64,000 nucleotides of DNA from contig AGIG01000028.1 in assembly GCA_000227525.2 (NCBI GenBank), positions 496,001 through 560,000 on the forward strand, in the 5' to 3' direction. This document shows, one piece after another, positions 1 to 8,917 of this stretch; the stretch's first letter is position 1, and every line of letters starts with the position of its first letter. The notes below the pieces were generated by a model, which saw only the letters and a program-made list of their open reading frames with translations, made no database searches and was not told the DNA's origin. Source of the DNA: a gamma proteobacterium HIMB30. GTDB lineage: Bacteria > Pseudomonadota > Gammaproteobacteria > Pseudomonadales > Litorivicinaceae. Position numbers and translations under genes: made by a program.

Positions 1-815
1 ACTTTTGATGGGTCTTTCCCTGAGAAAGCGCCGCCGCCGTGACGCGCCATACCGCCGTACGTATCGACGATGATTTTCCGGCCTGTGAGTCCGGCGTCAC
101 CGACTGGTCCACCGATCACAAAACGCCCCGTTGGATTGATATGGTATTTGGTTTGCTCAGTGAGCCATGCTTCCGGCAACACAGGTGCAATGATGTGCTC
201 TTTGACGTCGCGCTGCAGTTGCTCGAGTGATATCTCTTCATCATGTTGGGTGGAGAGAACGACTGCGTCGATACCGACGATCGTGTCGCCGTCGTATGCA
301 AATGTGACTTGGCTTTTCGCATCCGGTCGAAGGTATGGAAGGTCGCCATTTTTACGAACCTCTGCCTGCCGACGGACCAGGTTGTGTGAGTAATGGATTG
401 GAGCTGGCATCAGACTCTCAGTTTCAGTTGTCGCATAACCGAACATCAAACCTTGGTCTCCGGCACCTTGCTCGTGGTTGGCCGTTTCGTCGACACCCTG
501 TGCGATATCTTGTGATTGCTTGCCAATACCATTGAGGACGGCGCAAGTATTGCCATCGAAACCCAGTGACGAATGATCGTATCCGATATCAAGCACCACT
601 TGGCGGATGATGTCTTCGATATCGACCCACGTATTGGTGCGGACTTCGCCAGAAACTAAAACAAGGCCTGTTTTAACCATCGTTTCGATTCCAGCGCGCG
701 TGTATTTGTCATCCGTGATCAGTGCGTCAAGAATCGCATCTGAGATCTGATCTGCCATTTTGTCTGGATGGCCTTCAGATACAGATTCAGAGGTGAAATA
801 GGTTAAATCGGTCAT
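1..815 (-). CDS. metK: S-adenosylmethionine synthase, 3' end cut by window edge
   Basis: Makes S-adenosylmethionine from methionine and ATP in the cytoplasm. The first 271 codons are present and the remainder (roughly 110 residues by comparison with the 384-residue E. coli enzyme) lies off the left edge. The protein opens with [20 protein letters not shown]; the GHPDK motif (residues 15-19) holds ATP/methionine-binding residues. The last residues in the window are the [12 protein letters not shown] stretch, a MetK signature near the active site. The ATG at 815-813 is the only sensible start because it gives the family N-terminus. It is divergent from tkt, with a perfect palindrome (853-870) about 38 bp upstream of the start that may be its operator. 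Confidence 0.97.
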   Translation of the reverse strand, partial: MTDLTYFTSESVSEGHPDKMADQISDAILDALITDDKYTRAGIETMVKTGLVLVSGEVRTNTWVDIEDIIRQVVLDIGYDHSSLGFDGNTCAVLNGIGKQSQDIAQGVDETANHEQGAGDQGLMFGYATTETESLMPAPIHYSHNLVRRQAEVRKNGDLPYLRPDAKSQVTFAYDGDTIVGIDAVVLSTQHDEEISLEQLQRDVKEHIIAPVLPEAWLTEQTKYHINPTGRFVIGGPVGDAGLTGRKIIVDTYGGMARHGGGAFSGKDPSK

Positions 816-852
816 TGCAGGGGTCCTGAGTCCTTAAAAGCGAACATAATTG

Positions 853-870
853 TATAAAGATATCTTTATA
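853..870. promoter_or_regulatory. Perfect 18-bp palindrome between metK and tkt (candidate operator)
   Basis: TATAAAGATATCTTTATA is a perfect inverted repeat centred between 861 and 862, in the 151-bp gap between the divergent metK and tkt genes. The AAAGATATCTTT core resembles, from memory, the operators of the ArsR-type S-adenosylhomocysteine sensor SahR, which controls metK/ahcY-type genes in many Proteobacteria. No ArsR/SahR gene lies in the gap, so the cognate regulator would have to act in trans. That the palindrome exists is certain; the regulator assignment is an inference. Confidence 0.6.
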
Positions 871-966
871 TGTCAATGTAATAGCAAAATCCTGCCTTGT
901 GGTTCTTGGCAGGTTTCATAACAATGCGTGTTCGAATTTTTTCTAGGTGATAACAAAGGACGTCAT

Positions 967-2946
967 ATGACTGACCGCAGGACGCTCGCCAATGCGATTC
1001 GCTTTCTAAGTATTGATGCTGTTCAGGCCGCAAATTCAGGTCACCCAGGAGCTCCAATGGGGATGGCGGATATCGCTGAAGTGCTCTGGCGTGGGGTGCT
1101 CCGTCACAATCCAAATAATCCACAGTGGGCAAATCGCGATCGATTCGTTTTGTCCAATGGACACGGATCAATGCTGATCTATTCATTGCTTCATTTAACT
1201 GGATACGACGTCACAATTGATGACTTGAAGTCATTCCGTCAGCTTCACTCCCGAACTCCAGGACATCCTGAGTATGGCTATACAGCCGGTGTTGAAACCA
1301 CAACGGGTCCTCTAGGTCAGGGTTTGGCGAATGCGATTGGTATGGCCCTCGCCGAGAGAACCTTGGCAGCACAATTCAATCGCGAACAATTCCCCGTTGT
1401 TGATCATTACACCTATTGTTTTGCCGGCGATGGCTGTTTGATGGAGGGCGTGAGTCACGAGGCATGTTCGTTGGCAGGTACATTGGGTCTCGGAAAGTTA
1501 ATCGTTTTCTATGATGACAATGGGATCTCAATCGATGGCGATGTGCGCGGATGGTTTAGTGATGATACACCGGCGCGTTTTGAATCCTATGGATGGCAAG
1601 TGATTCGTGGCGTTGATGGACATGACGCCACAGAAGTTGAAACCGCATTAAAAACGGCGCGCCAGGAAACTTCGCGTCCGACGCTGATTTGTTGCCGGAC
1701 CGTGATTGGTTTTGGATCACCGAATCTCGCAGGCAGTGAAAAGACCCATGGGGCACCACTGGGTGATGCTGAGATTCAGGCCACGCGTCAGGCAATGGAT
1801 TGGGGTTACGGCCCGTTTGAGATTCCAGCAGATATCCAATCAGCATGGGATGCAAAAGAGTGGGGCGCCAAAGCACAGGCTGAATGGGACCAGTTATTTG
1901 CCAGCTATCAACAACAGTATCCAGATTTAGCGACCGAATTTGAGCGTCGTACCCAGGGTGATTTGCCCGAGGGCGCGCTTGCCGCTCTCGATGATGCAAT
2001 TCGTAAGACGCAATCTGAATCGCCGAAACTGGCCACTCGAAAAGCTTCGCAGAATGCGATTGAAGTGGTTGCCAACCTGTTCCCAGAAACATTGGGTGGT
2101 TCTGCAGATTTAGGGCATTCAAACCTCACAGTCTGGCCAGATTGCGAAGCGAATAGCCAAGATAACCCGGGTGGAAATTACATGCATTATGGCGTGCGAG
2201 AGTTCGGCATGTGTGCGCTGATGAATGGAGTTGCGTTACACGGTGGCTTCCTTCCTTTCGGCGGAACCTTCCTGATCTTCATGGAGTACGCTCGTAATGC
2301 GGTGCGTATGGCCGCTCTCATGAAGCAACGCGTGATCTACGTTTTCACCCATGATTCGATTGGTCTTGGTGAAGATGGACCAACACACCAACCGATCGAG
2401 CAACTGGCGAGTTTACGCTCGACTCCGGGCCTCGAGACCTGGCGTCCATGTGACACCACTGAAACCTTTGTTGCCTGGAAAGAAGCGGTCGGTCATCGGG
2501 GGCCGACCGCCCTTGCACTGTCGCGTCAGGGACTCGCAAATCAGCCGCGTGTTCCCCAACAGATCGCAAACATCGCTCGTGGTGGTTATGTTTTGAAGCA
2601 AGAGGCATCTGCACTCGAGATGATCTTGATCGCCACAGGCTCTGAGGTTGAGTTAGCCGTTGCAGCCGCCGATGCATTGGGTCAGGGGGTACGTGTTGTC
2701 TCGATGCCATCGACAAGTCGATTTGATCAGCAGGACGCTGCTTTCCGTGAGTCAGTCTTACCGGCCTCGTGCACCAAACGTTTAGCCATTGAAGCGGGTC
2801 ATCCCGATGGTTGGTATAAATACGTCGGACTCAATGGCAGTGTCATTGGCATGCAGAGCTTTGGTGAATCAGGTCCGGGTGGTGAGGTGATGAAACACTT
2901 CGGGTTCACGGTTGAAAACGTTGTTACTCGCGCGAAGGCACTTTAA
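967..2946 (+). CDS. tkt: Transketolase
   Basis: Thiamine-diphosphate enzyme that moves two-carbon ketol units between sugar phosphates in the pentose phosphate pathway. 659 residues, against 663 in E. coli TktA. Visible motifs: SGHPGAPMG near residue 25, the ThDP/metal motif GDGCLMEG followed by the downstream Asn in YDDNG, and the pyrimidine-domain motif [11 protein letters not shown]. The ATG at 967 is preferred over an in-frame upstream codon at 928 because AAAGGA sits just ahead of it (956-961) and it gives the normal N-terminus [13 protein letters not shown]. It is first gene of the tkt-epd/gap-pgk-fba operon; its TAA abuts the next start. Confidence 0.97.
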   Translation: MTDRRTLANAIRFLSIDAVQAANSGHPGAPMGMADIAEVLWRGVLRHNPNNPQWANRDRFVLSNGHGSMLIYSLLHLTGYDVTIDDLKSFRQLHSRTPGHPEYGYTAGVETTTGPLGQGLANAIGMALAERTLAAQFNREQFPVVDHYTYCFAGDGCLMEGVSHEACSLAGTLGLGKLIVFYDDNGISIDGDVRGWFSDDTPARFESYGWQVIRGVDGHDATEVETALKTARQETSRPTLICCRTVIGFGSPNLAGSEKTHGAPLGDAEIQATRQAMDWGYGPFEIPADIQSAWDAKEWGAKAQAEWDQLFASYQQQYPDLATEFERRTQGDLPEGALAALDDAIRKTQSESPKLATRKASQNAIEVVANLFPETLGGSADLGHSNLTVWPDCEANSQDNPGGNYMHYGVREFGMCALMNGVALHGGFLPFGGTFLIFMEYARNAVRMAALMKQRVIYVFTHDSIGLGEDGPTHQPIEQLASLRSTPGLETWRPCDTTETFVAWKEAVGHRGPTALALSRQGLANQPRVPQQIANIARGGYVLKQEASALEMILIATGSEVELAVAAADALGQGVRVVSMPSTSRFDQQDAAFRESVLPASCTKRLAIEAGHPDGWYKYVGLNGSVIGMQSFGESGPGGEVMKHFGFTVENVVTRAKAL

Positions 2947-3963
2947 TTGGCTTGGCGACTCGGAATTAATGGTTACGGTCGGATCGGTCGCTGTGTTGTT
3001 CGCGCGCTTGCCGAGCGAGGTCTATTTGATCGAATTCAGCCGGTTTTGATCAACGATCCTGCAGATGCTGAAAGTCTGGTGCATTTGACACATTATGATT
3101 CCACCCATGGACGATCAGAGCGCGTCTTTCAAAACGATCCAACAGGTGGGTATCTACTGAATGGTCGTTCGATCGCTTTAACTCAGTCGCTGACACCATC
3201 CACGATTGATTATCAAGGAACGCCGGTCGATGTCGTCCTCGAGAGTTCAGGTCGGTTTGCGAATCGCGAATCTGCGGATGCGCATATCAGGGCGGGTGCT
3301 CCCCGGGTCTTGATCGGTGCTCCCGGTGGTCCGGATGTCGATCTGACGGTGGTGTTTGGTCTGAATCACCATCGGCTGAAGGAATCACATCAGGTTGTTT
3401 CAGCCGCAAGTTGCACAACCAATTGCCTGGCATTGGGGGTCTCTGGCCTGACGCGGTCTGTTGAGATTGAACGTGGGTTTTACACGACGATTCATGCGGT
3501 CACGAATGATCAGGTGTTGATTGATAGTGCCCACCGTGACCCTCGTCGCGGACGATCCGCTCATAGCTCAATGATTCCAACTAGTACCAATGCAATTAAA
3601 GCACTTGAGTGGGTGATGCCAGAGTTATCGGGGCGCATTCAGGGTTTCTCGATGCGTGTTCCGACACAAAACGTGTCATGCGTGGATTTAACGGTCGAAT
3701 TCAGCCGTGAGGTGACAGAGACAGAAATTCTGGATGCGATGCACCATTGGTCGCAAATCCAAGGGGGCATGTTTGCCGTCAATGAAGAGCCACTGGTTTC
3801 GATCGATTTTAATCACCACCCAGCGTCATCGATCTTTGATGCGACGCAGTTGATGGTGAATGGGCGACTGGTGAAGTTGCTGTTTTGGTATGACAACGAA
3901 TGGGGCTATTCCAATCGTGTCATTGATTTATTACTGCATTGGCAGTCGATTTCTAGGGAGTGA
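2947..3963 (+). CDS. epd: Erythrose-4-phosphate / glyceraldehyde-3-phosphate dehydrogenase
   Basis: NAD-dependent aldose-phosphate dehydrogenase of the GAPDH superfamily, 338 residues. The N-terminal Rossmann motif is INGYGRIGR (7-15), the catalytic Cys is C156 in SAASCTTN and the paired His is H183 in [10 protein letters not shown]. The C-terminal [12 protein letters not shown] and WYDNEWGY segments resemble E. coli Epd (EPLVSVDFNHDP). Position between tkt and pgk is the usual place of epd, which makes 4-phosphoerythronate for pyridoxal phosphate synthesis. Parts of the middle (the MIPTST segment) look more like true GAPDH, so a glycolytic role cannot be excluded. The start is a TTG directly after the tkt stop with no clear Shine-Dalgarno sequence, implying translational coupling. 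Confidence 0.85.
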   Translation: MAWRLGINGYGRIGRCVVRALAERGLFDRIQPVLINDPADAESLVHLTHYDSTHGRSERVFQNDPTGGYLLNGRSIALTQSLTPSTIDYQGTPVDVVLESSGRFANRESADAHIRAGAPRVLIGAPGGPDVDLTVVFGLNHHRLKESHQVVSAASCTTNCLALGVSGLTRSVEIERGFYTTIHAVTNDQVLIDSAHRDPRRGRSAHSSMIPTSTNAIKALEWVMPELSGRIQGFSMRVPTQNVSCVDLTVEFSREVTETEILDAMHHWSQIQGGMFAVNEEPLVSIDFNHHPASSIFDATQLMVNGRLVKLLFWYDNEWGYSNRVIDLLLHWQSISRE

Positions 3964-3968
3964 ATCAA

Positions 3969-5126
3969 ATGATAAAAACCATGTCTGATTTGAATGTGCA
4001 GGGGAAGCGCGTCTTAGTTCGTCAGGATCTAAATGTACCAGTGAAAGATGGTCAGGTTACATCAACAGCTCGCATCGATGCAGTACTACCGACCCTTCTC
4101 GCGTTACTGGAACAAGGTGCAAAGGTCGCTGTAATGAGTCACTTAGGGCGGCCTGAAGAGGGTGTGTGTGAGCCAGAGTTTAGCTTGGCTCCTGTCGCGG
4201 CAACCTTGTCTGACAAGCTGGACAGACAAGTTCCTCTGATCACAGATTGGATTGACGGGTTTGATCAAACCGATGACTTGGTTTTGCTTGAGAACGTCAG
4301 GTATCTGAAAGGCGAGAAAAAAGATGACGAGGCACTTTCCAAGAAAATGGCCGCTCTCTGCGATGTGTACCTCATGGACGCGTTTGGTACAGCCCATCGC
4401 GCTCAGGCATCGACGCACGGTGTTGGTCGATTTGCGCCGGAAGTCGCCGCAGGTCCATTGATGGCAGCTGAACTCGATGCGCTCGGCAAAGCACTTGCCA
4501 ACCCAGAGCGCCCAGCTGTTGCCATCGTCGGTGGTTCGAAAGTATCGACTAAGCTCGATGTGCTAACAGAGCTTGCAAACCAGGTCGATCAAATCGTCGT
4601 TGGCGGAGGGATTGCCAACACCTTTTTAGCCGCAGCAGGGTTTCCTGTTGGTAAATCCCTGATGGAAGCGGATTTGATCGATACAGCCAAAGCATTGATG
4701 TCGAAAGTAGATATTCCGTTACCTGTGGATGTTGTCGTTGCTACTGAGTTTTCCGCTGATGCGACGGCAACAGTTAAGCGAGTTGAAGATGTTGCGGATG
4801 ACGACATGATTCTCGATGTTGGGCCAGAAACACAGGCCTCGTACCACGGTATGATGGCGGCTGCTAAAACCATCTTATGGAATGGTCCTGTGGGTGTGTT
4901 TGAGTTCCCACAGTTTGAGGGTGGAACGCGCGCTTTATCGATGGCGATTGCAGCGAGTCATGGCTTCAGTCTCGCAGGTGGCGGTGACACCTTGGCCGCG
5001 ATCGATCAGTTTGGAATTGCCGATCAAATTAGTTATATCTCGACCGGCGGTGGTGCCTTCCTTGAATTTGTGGAAGGGAAGGAGCTGCCGGCAGTTCAAA
5101 TGTTGAAATCCAGAAACGATTCATAA
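3969..5126 (+). CDS. pgk: Phosphoglycerate kinase
   Basis: Reversible transfer of phosphate between 1,3-bisphosphoglycerate and ADP in glycolysis/gluconeogenesis. 385 residues, normal for bacteria. The N-terminal substrate motif [12 protein letters not shown], the SHLGRP motif, the hinge and nucleotide segment [11 protein letters not shown], and the C-terminal [17 protein letters not shown] loops are all present. The start at ATG 3969 has AGGGAG 8 bases ahead (3955-3960); a GTG at 3960 overlapping the previous stop is less likely. Third gene of the tkt operon. Confidence 0.97.
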   Translation: MIKTMSDLNVQGKRVLVRQDLNVPVKDGQVTSTARIDAVLPTLLALLEQGAKVAVMSHLGRPEEGVCEPEFSLAPVAATLSDKLDRQVPLITDWIDGFDQTDDLVLLENVRYLKGEKKDDEALSKKMAALCDVYLMDAFGTAHRAQASTHGVGRFAPEVAAGPLMAAELDALGKALANPERPAVAIVGGSKVSTKLDVLTELANQVDQIVVGGGIANTFLAAAGFPVGKSLMEADLIDTAKALMSKVDIPLPVDVVVATEFSADATATVKRVEDVADDDMILDVGPETQASYHGMMAAAKTILWNGPVGVFEFPQFEGGTRALSMAIAASHGFSLAGGGDTLAAIDQFGIADQISYISTGGGAFLEFVEGKELPAVQMLKSRNDS

Positions 5127-5135
5127 GGAGTCTTT

Positions 5136-6200
5136 ATGGCTTTAATCAGTTTGCGCCAAATGCTGGACCATGCCGCTGAGGAAGGTTATGGCGTTCCAGC
5201 GTTCAATGTGAATAATCTTGAGCAGATGCGCGCAATCATGGAGGCCGCAGATGCTGTCGATGCGCCCGTGATCGTACAGGCCTCGGCTGGTGCGAGAAAA
5301 TATGCGGGTAGCCGCTTCTTAAGTCATCTCATTGAAGCGGCCATCGAGGAGTTTCCTCATATTCCGGTGTGTATGCACCAGGACCACGGAGCATCCCCTG
5401 ACGTTTGCCAGCAATCCATTCAATTGGGCTTTTCTTCAGTCATGATGGATGGCTCTTTGATGGCTGATCAGACAACTCCTGCAAGCTATGATTACAACGT
5501 CGAAGTCACCGCGCTAACCACTCGGATGGCACATGCTTGCGGTGTCTCAGTTGAGGGAGAGCTTGGTTGTTTGGGTTCACTAGAAACAGGTCAAGCTGGC
5601 GAAGAAGATGGCGTTGGCGCAGAAGGGACCTTGTCGCATGATCAGATGCTGACTGATCCTGATGAGGCAGCTGATTTTGTGAAAGCGACTCAAGTCGATG
5701 CGCTAGCGATTGCGATTGGAACATCGCATGGTGCCTACAAGTTCACGCGACCACCAACTGGAGATATTCTTGCGATCGATCGGATTAAAGCGATCCATCA
5801 ACGGATTCCGGATACGCATCTGGTAATGCACGGTTCGAGTTCTGTACCCCAGGACTGGCTCCAGATCATCAATGAGTTTGGTGGAGAAATCCCAGAAACT
5901 TATGGTGTCCCAGTCGAGGAGATTCAGGAAGGCATTAAGTATGGTGTTCGCAAGGTGAATATCGATACGGATTTACGTTTGGCATCGACAGGTGCGATCC
6001 GTCGTTACCTGGCGAAGAATCCAGCGGAATTCGATCCACGGAAATACTTCAAAGAAGCAACAAAAGCCATGAGCGATATCGTGAAAGCACGGTATGAAGC
6101 GTTTGGCTGTGCTGGCCAAGCCTCAAAGATCAAGGTGATCGGCCTCGAAGCGATGGCCGATCGGTATTCAGCAGGGGAATTGAATCCAAGGGTTTCCTGA
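5136..6200 (+). CDS. fba: Fructose-bisphosphate aldolase, class II
   Basis: Zinc-dependent aldolase cleaving or forming fructose-1,6-bisphosphate; 354 residues. It has the class II signature around [10 protein letters not shown], the zinc-binding HQDHG segment, VEGELG, the phosphate-binding GTSHGAYKF, the HGSS loop and KVNIDTDLR near the C-terminus. This is the longer Calvin-type variant (the G-E-I-P-E-T-Y-G insert after [10 protein letters not shown]) typical of pseudomonads. AAGGAG lies just upstream, 9 bp behind pgk. Last gene of the tkt operon, followed by a terminator-like hairpin. Confidence 0.97.
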   Translation: MALISLRQMLDHAAEEGYGVPAFNVNNLEQMRAIMEAADAVDAPVIVQASAGARKYAGSRFLSHLIEAAIEEFPHIPVCMHQDHGASPDVCQQSIQLGFSSVMMDGSLMADQTTPASYDYNVEVTALTTRMAHACGVSVEGELGCLGSLETGQAGEEDGVGAEGTLSHDQMLTDPDEAADFVKATQVDALAIAIGTSHGAYKFTRPPTGDILAIDRIKAIHQRIPDTHLVMHGSSSVPQDWLQIINEFGGEIPETYGVPVEEIQEGIKYGVRKVNIDTDLRLASTGAIRRYLAKNPAEFDPRKYFKEATKAMSDIVKARYEAFGCAGQASKIKVIGLEAMADRYSAGELNPRVS

Positions 6201-6213
6201 TCATTCAAGGAGT

Positions 6214-6260
6214 GTTGGAAGCCTCCCAGAGGACCCAACGCCCTTCAATCAAAATTTTTT
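6214..6260 (+). terminator. Possible transcription terminator after fba
   Basis: GTTGG (6214-6218) can pair with CCAAC (6235-6239), and inside it CCTC/GAGG form a small inner stem. A T6 run follows at 6255-6260, but about 15 bases after the stem, farther than in a textbook intrinsic terminator. Plausible end of the tkt-fba transcript. Confidence 0.4.
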
Positions 6261-6357
6261 ACGGATTCTGCACTCCAGTGATGTGTTATTTCGATTGTTG
6301 TTACATGTCACGCACCTGTTATGGTTCTTTAGAAGAAATTCGGTGGAGTTGGACTCG

Positions 6358-6564
6358 ATGAGTGTATCTGAGCGCGTCGGTAGATACCGAGATCGCTTGC
6401 GAGCGTAAGGGCTTCGGCCAGTTCAAATATGGGTTCCTGATACAAGGAGTCCGCACTTTGTGGAAGAATGTCGGCGTCAGTCGCTTTTAATCAAAAACAA
6501 CCCACGCGATGACGAGATCAACGAATGGTTGGGCAAGGTGGCTGACACGGATGGCTGGCAGTGA
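6358..6564 (+). pseudogene. MazE-like (DUF3018) antitoxin, interrupted by one in-frame stop
   Basis: One reading frame of 69 codons runs from ATG 6358 to TGA 6562-6564, broken only by TAA at codon 17 (6406-6408). The frame before the stop reads MSVSERVGRYRDRLRA; after it comes GLRPVQIWVPDTRSP, then FVEECRRQS and a WLGKVADTDGWQ tail. That is the DUF3018 antitoxin pattern, whose members pair with PemK/MazF-type toxins. The position of the stop is one where Gln is plausible, so a single CAA-to-TAA change would explain it. The end overlaps the toxin start by GTGA, the classic coupling of such pairs. Both genes are damaged, so the module looks inactive. Confidence 0.8.
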
Positions 6565-6883
6565 AACGCGGTTGTTTAGTCACGGTTACATTGCCGGGCG
6601 ATTACGGTAAGCCAACGCCTGCGCTTGTTGTTCAGTCAGATTTTTTTGAAGCACATCCATCGCTGACCGTTCTTCCAATCACAAGCGATTTGATTCCGGC
6701 GCCATTATGTCGAATAACAGTTGGCCCGAGCGAATCGACAGGTCTTACTAAGTCATCCTAAATTATGGTGGACAAAGTTCAAACGGTGTCTAAAAAGCGG
6801 ATTGGCAAGGTCATAGGATCTGTCGATGACACTGCGCTGTCGAAGTTAATCGAGCTCTGGCGGTTTTTCTGGGGATTGTTTAG
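6561..6883 (+). pseudogene. PemK/MazF-type mRNA interferase toxin, decayed
   Basis: Starting from GTG 6561 the frame reads MKRGCLVTVTLPGDYGKP and continues through ALVVQSDFF, LTVLPITSDL and CRITVGPS, typical of the PemK/MazF toxin family. A TAA at 6759-6761 interrupts the frame, which then resumes without a shift as IMVDKVQTVSKKRIG. The family consensus here is SQVMVDK-like, so the stop again replaces a probable Gln. Near 6843 a one-base loss shifts the frame: the expected C-terminus VNRALAVFLGIV followed by TAG is read in another frame, ending at 6883. One nonsense codon plus one frameshift make this a clear pseudogene. Confidence 0.82.
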
Positions 6884-6894
6884 TTCATTCATAG

Positions 6895-6916
6895 CCGACC
6901 CCAATGTTGGGGTCGG
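6895..6916. terminator. Strong hairpin between toxin remnant and serA
   Basis: CCGACCCCAA and TTGGGGTCGG form a 10-bp perfect stem around the two bases TG (about 9 bp with a tetraloop). It lies 15 bp beyond the serA stop (minus strand) and just after the toxin remnant (plus strand). No T-run follows on either strand, so it may protect a 3' end or act as a bidirectional barrier rather than a classical intrinsic terminator. Confidence 0.5.
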
Positions 6917-6930
6917 ACTCAACGAGGTGC

Positions 6931-8157
6931 TTAAAACAAAACGCGGCAGCGAATTGTTCCTTCGATTTCAGAGAGTTTCTCGAGTGCCATGTCTGAATAG
7001 TCTCGGTCAACGTCAATCACGACATAACCAATTTTGTCTGATGTTTGTAGGAACTGAGATCCAATATTGATGTGATTCTCTGCAAACACTGAGTTAATTG
7101 CCGAAAGCACACCTGGCCGATTCTCATGTACGTGCAACAGCCGGTGATGATTTGGATGTGGTGGTAATGCCACTTCTGGGAAGTTCACACTTGTCAGTGT
7201 TGATCCATTATCTGAGTAACGAACAAGCTTTTCAGCGACTTCAACACCAATGTTTTCTTGAGCTTCTTGCGTTGATCCACCGATGTGAGGAGTCAAGATG
7301 GCGTTATCAAATCCACGCAGAGGCGAGACGAACTCATCATTATTTGACTTTGGTTCGGTTGGGAACACGTCGATTGCCGTGCCAAGCAGATGCTTTTCTT
7401 CCAGTGCTCTGGTGAGTGCATCGATATCTACCACGGTACCTCGCGATGCATTAATCAGAATGCTCTTGGGCTTCATCTGACTGATCCGCTCTTGATCCAT
7501 CAGGTTACGAGTCGATGGGAGATCTGGCACGTGAAGCGTCACAATGTCCGCCTGCCCAAGCAGTCCCTCAAGTGAGGGAATTTGTGAGGCGTTACCGAGA
7601 GGGAGTTTCGACACCACATCGTAGAAAATCACCCGCATACCGAGGCTTTCAGCAAGTACCGACAGTTGGGATCCGATGGACCCATAGCCAACGATACCGA
7701 GTGTCTTACCGCGAATCTCAAATGCGTCATTCGCAGTCTTTGCCCAGCCACCGCGATGTGCTTTTGCGTTCTTTTCAGGGATACCTCGAAGCAACAGAAT
7801 TGCTTCTGCCAAAACGAGCTCAGCAACAGAACGCGTATTTGAGTAGGGTGCATTGAAAACGACGATGCCGTGCTCGGTCGCAGCCGAGAGATCGACTTGA
7901 TTGGTACCGATGCAGTAGCACCCGACTGCAACCAGTTTATCGGCGGCTTCAAAAATATCCCGTGTTAGCGTCGTTCTCGAACGAATCCCCAAAAAATGAA
8001 CACCCTCGAGTTTAGCCTTCAGTTCTTCGCCGGTCAGCGCTGTTTTCACCGTTTCAATGTTGGCATAACCCGCGTCGCGGAAGATGCGTTCTGCGGAGGG
8101 GTGGATGCCTTCGAGTAAAAGGACTTTGAGCTTTGATTTATCAAATGAAGTGGTCAT
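6931..8157 (-). CDS. serA: D-3-phosphoglycerate dehydrogenase
   Basis: First step of serine synthesis: oxidises 3-phosphoglycerate to 3-phosphohydroxypyruvate. 408 residues, the same class as E. coli SerA (410). Visible: N-terminal substrate-domain half with GIRSRTTLT, the Rossmann motif GKTLGIVGYGSIGSQ, the NASRGTVVD and TPHIGGST loops with the catalytic Arg/Glu/His set, and a C-terminal ACT domain (HVHENRPGVLSAIN) through which serine usually inhibits the enzyme. The start overlaps the rpiA stop by one base (TAATG), so the two are co-transcribed. serB, the last serine-pathway enzyme, lies at 39177-40034. Confidence 0.97.
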   Translation of the reverse strand: MTTSFDKSKLKVLLLEGIHPSAERIFRDAGYANIETVKTALTGEELKAKLEGVHFLGIRSRTTLTRDIFEAADKLVAVGCYCIGTNQVDLSAATEHGIVVFNAPYSNTRSVAELVLAEAILLLRGIPEKNAKAHRGGWAKTANDAFEIRGKTLGIVGYGSIGSQLSVLAESLGMRVIFYDVVSKLPLGNASQIPSLEGLLGQADIVTLHVPDLPSTRNLMDQERISQMKPKSILINASRGTVVDIDALTRALEEKHLLGTAIDVFPTEPKSNNDEFVSPLRGFDNAILTPHIGGSTQEAQENIGVEVAEKLVRYSDNGSTLTSVNFPEVALPPHPNHHRLLHVHENRPGVLSAINSVFAENHINIGSQFLQTSDKIGYVVIDVDRDYSDMALEKLSEIEGTIRCRVLF

Positions 8158-8834
8158 TAAGCGTCTCGTGAAAATTCTAGGATGTCGGCATCTGATGCCA
8201 GTAACAAAATGTCGGCGGGGCGTTTTGCGAATAAACCGCAGGTGACAACACCGGGTATTTGGTTGATCGCTAATTCTAAACCTTTTGGATCGGTGATGGA
8301 CATGCCGTGCACATCTAAAATCAGATTGCCGTTGTCTGTAAGAACACCTTGACGATATTCAGGGTCGCCACCGAGCTCCACCAATGCACGGCCGACCAAG
8401 CTTCTGGCCATGGGAATCACTTCCACCGGGAGCGGAAACTGACCAAGAACGTCGACGCGTTTTGAGTCGTCGGCGATGCACACGAATTGGACGGATGCTT
8501 CAGCAATAATTTTTTCGCGGGTTAGGGCAGCGCCACCACCTTTGATCAAATTGAGTTTCGGATCTGCTTCATCAGCTCCATCAACGTAGACGGGTAAGGT
8601 TCCGGTCGCATTGAGATCGAGCAACTCAATGCCGTAATGCGTTAGCCGGTCTTCAGTCGCCTTGGATGAAGCCACTGCACCCAAGATGTCGATTTTGCTC
8701 TCAGCCAGAACATCGATAAAATGGTTGGCAGTTGAGCCTGTTCCGATTCCAATCGGCGTTTCCGAGTCGAGTAGGTGTCGGACTTTTTCGAAAGCGGCTT
8801 CTGCCACTTGGCGTTTTTTCCCATCCTGGCTCAT
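8157..8834 (-). CDS. rpiA: Ribose-5-phosphate isomerase A
   Basis: Interconverts ribose-5-phosphate and ribulose-5-phosphate. Conserved stretches: [14 protein letters not shown] (phosphate loop), [17 protein letters not shown] (catalytic Asp), [13 protein letters not shown] and [12 protein letters not shown] chose the third ATG (8834-8832, MSQDGKKRQ) because GGAG stands six bases before it and it gives a 225-residue protein close to E. coli RpiA (219). An upstream in-frame ATG at 8846 would add four residues and has no clear ribosome-binding site. First gene of the rpiA-serA pair, divergent from ilvA. Confidence 0.96.
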   Translation of the reverse strand: MSQDGKKRQVAEAAFEKVRHLLDSETPIGIGTGSTANHFIDVLAESKIDILGAVASSKATEDRLTHYGIELLDLNATGTLPVYVDGADEADPKLNLIKGGGAALTREKIIAEASVQFVCIADDSKRVDVLGQFPLPVEVIPMARSLVGRALVELGGDPEYRQGVLTDNGNLILDVHGMSITDPKGLELAINQIPGVVTCGLFAKRPADILLLASDADILEFSRDA

Positions 8835-8917
8835 CATGATCTCCATAAAAGCGGGGCGAAATCATAGCTGTTAGCGGGCTCAGACGCTATGATAATGCGC
8901 TTAAATTTGGAATTCTC

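Noticed and set aside
816-966. SAM riboswitch in front of metK
   Set aside because: No SAM-I, SAM-II or SAM-IV-like helices could be drawn; the only clear signal is the DNA-like 18-bp palindrome.
1556-2122. 188-codon minus-strand frame inside tkt
   Set aside because: Lies wholly within a strongly conserved transketolase gene and has no recognisable motif.
2947-3963. Firm call of the dehydrogenase as glycolytic GAPDH
   Set aside because: Some segments fit GAPDH, but the C-terminal motifs and tkt-pgk position favour Epd; kept as epd with doubt.
6358-6883. Stop-codon recoding (TAA read as Gln) in the toxin-antitoxin pair
   Set aside because: Many core genes here end in TAA (tkt, pgk, DUF2058, rplI), and the toxin also has a frameshift, so decay explains the data better.
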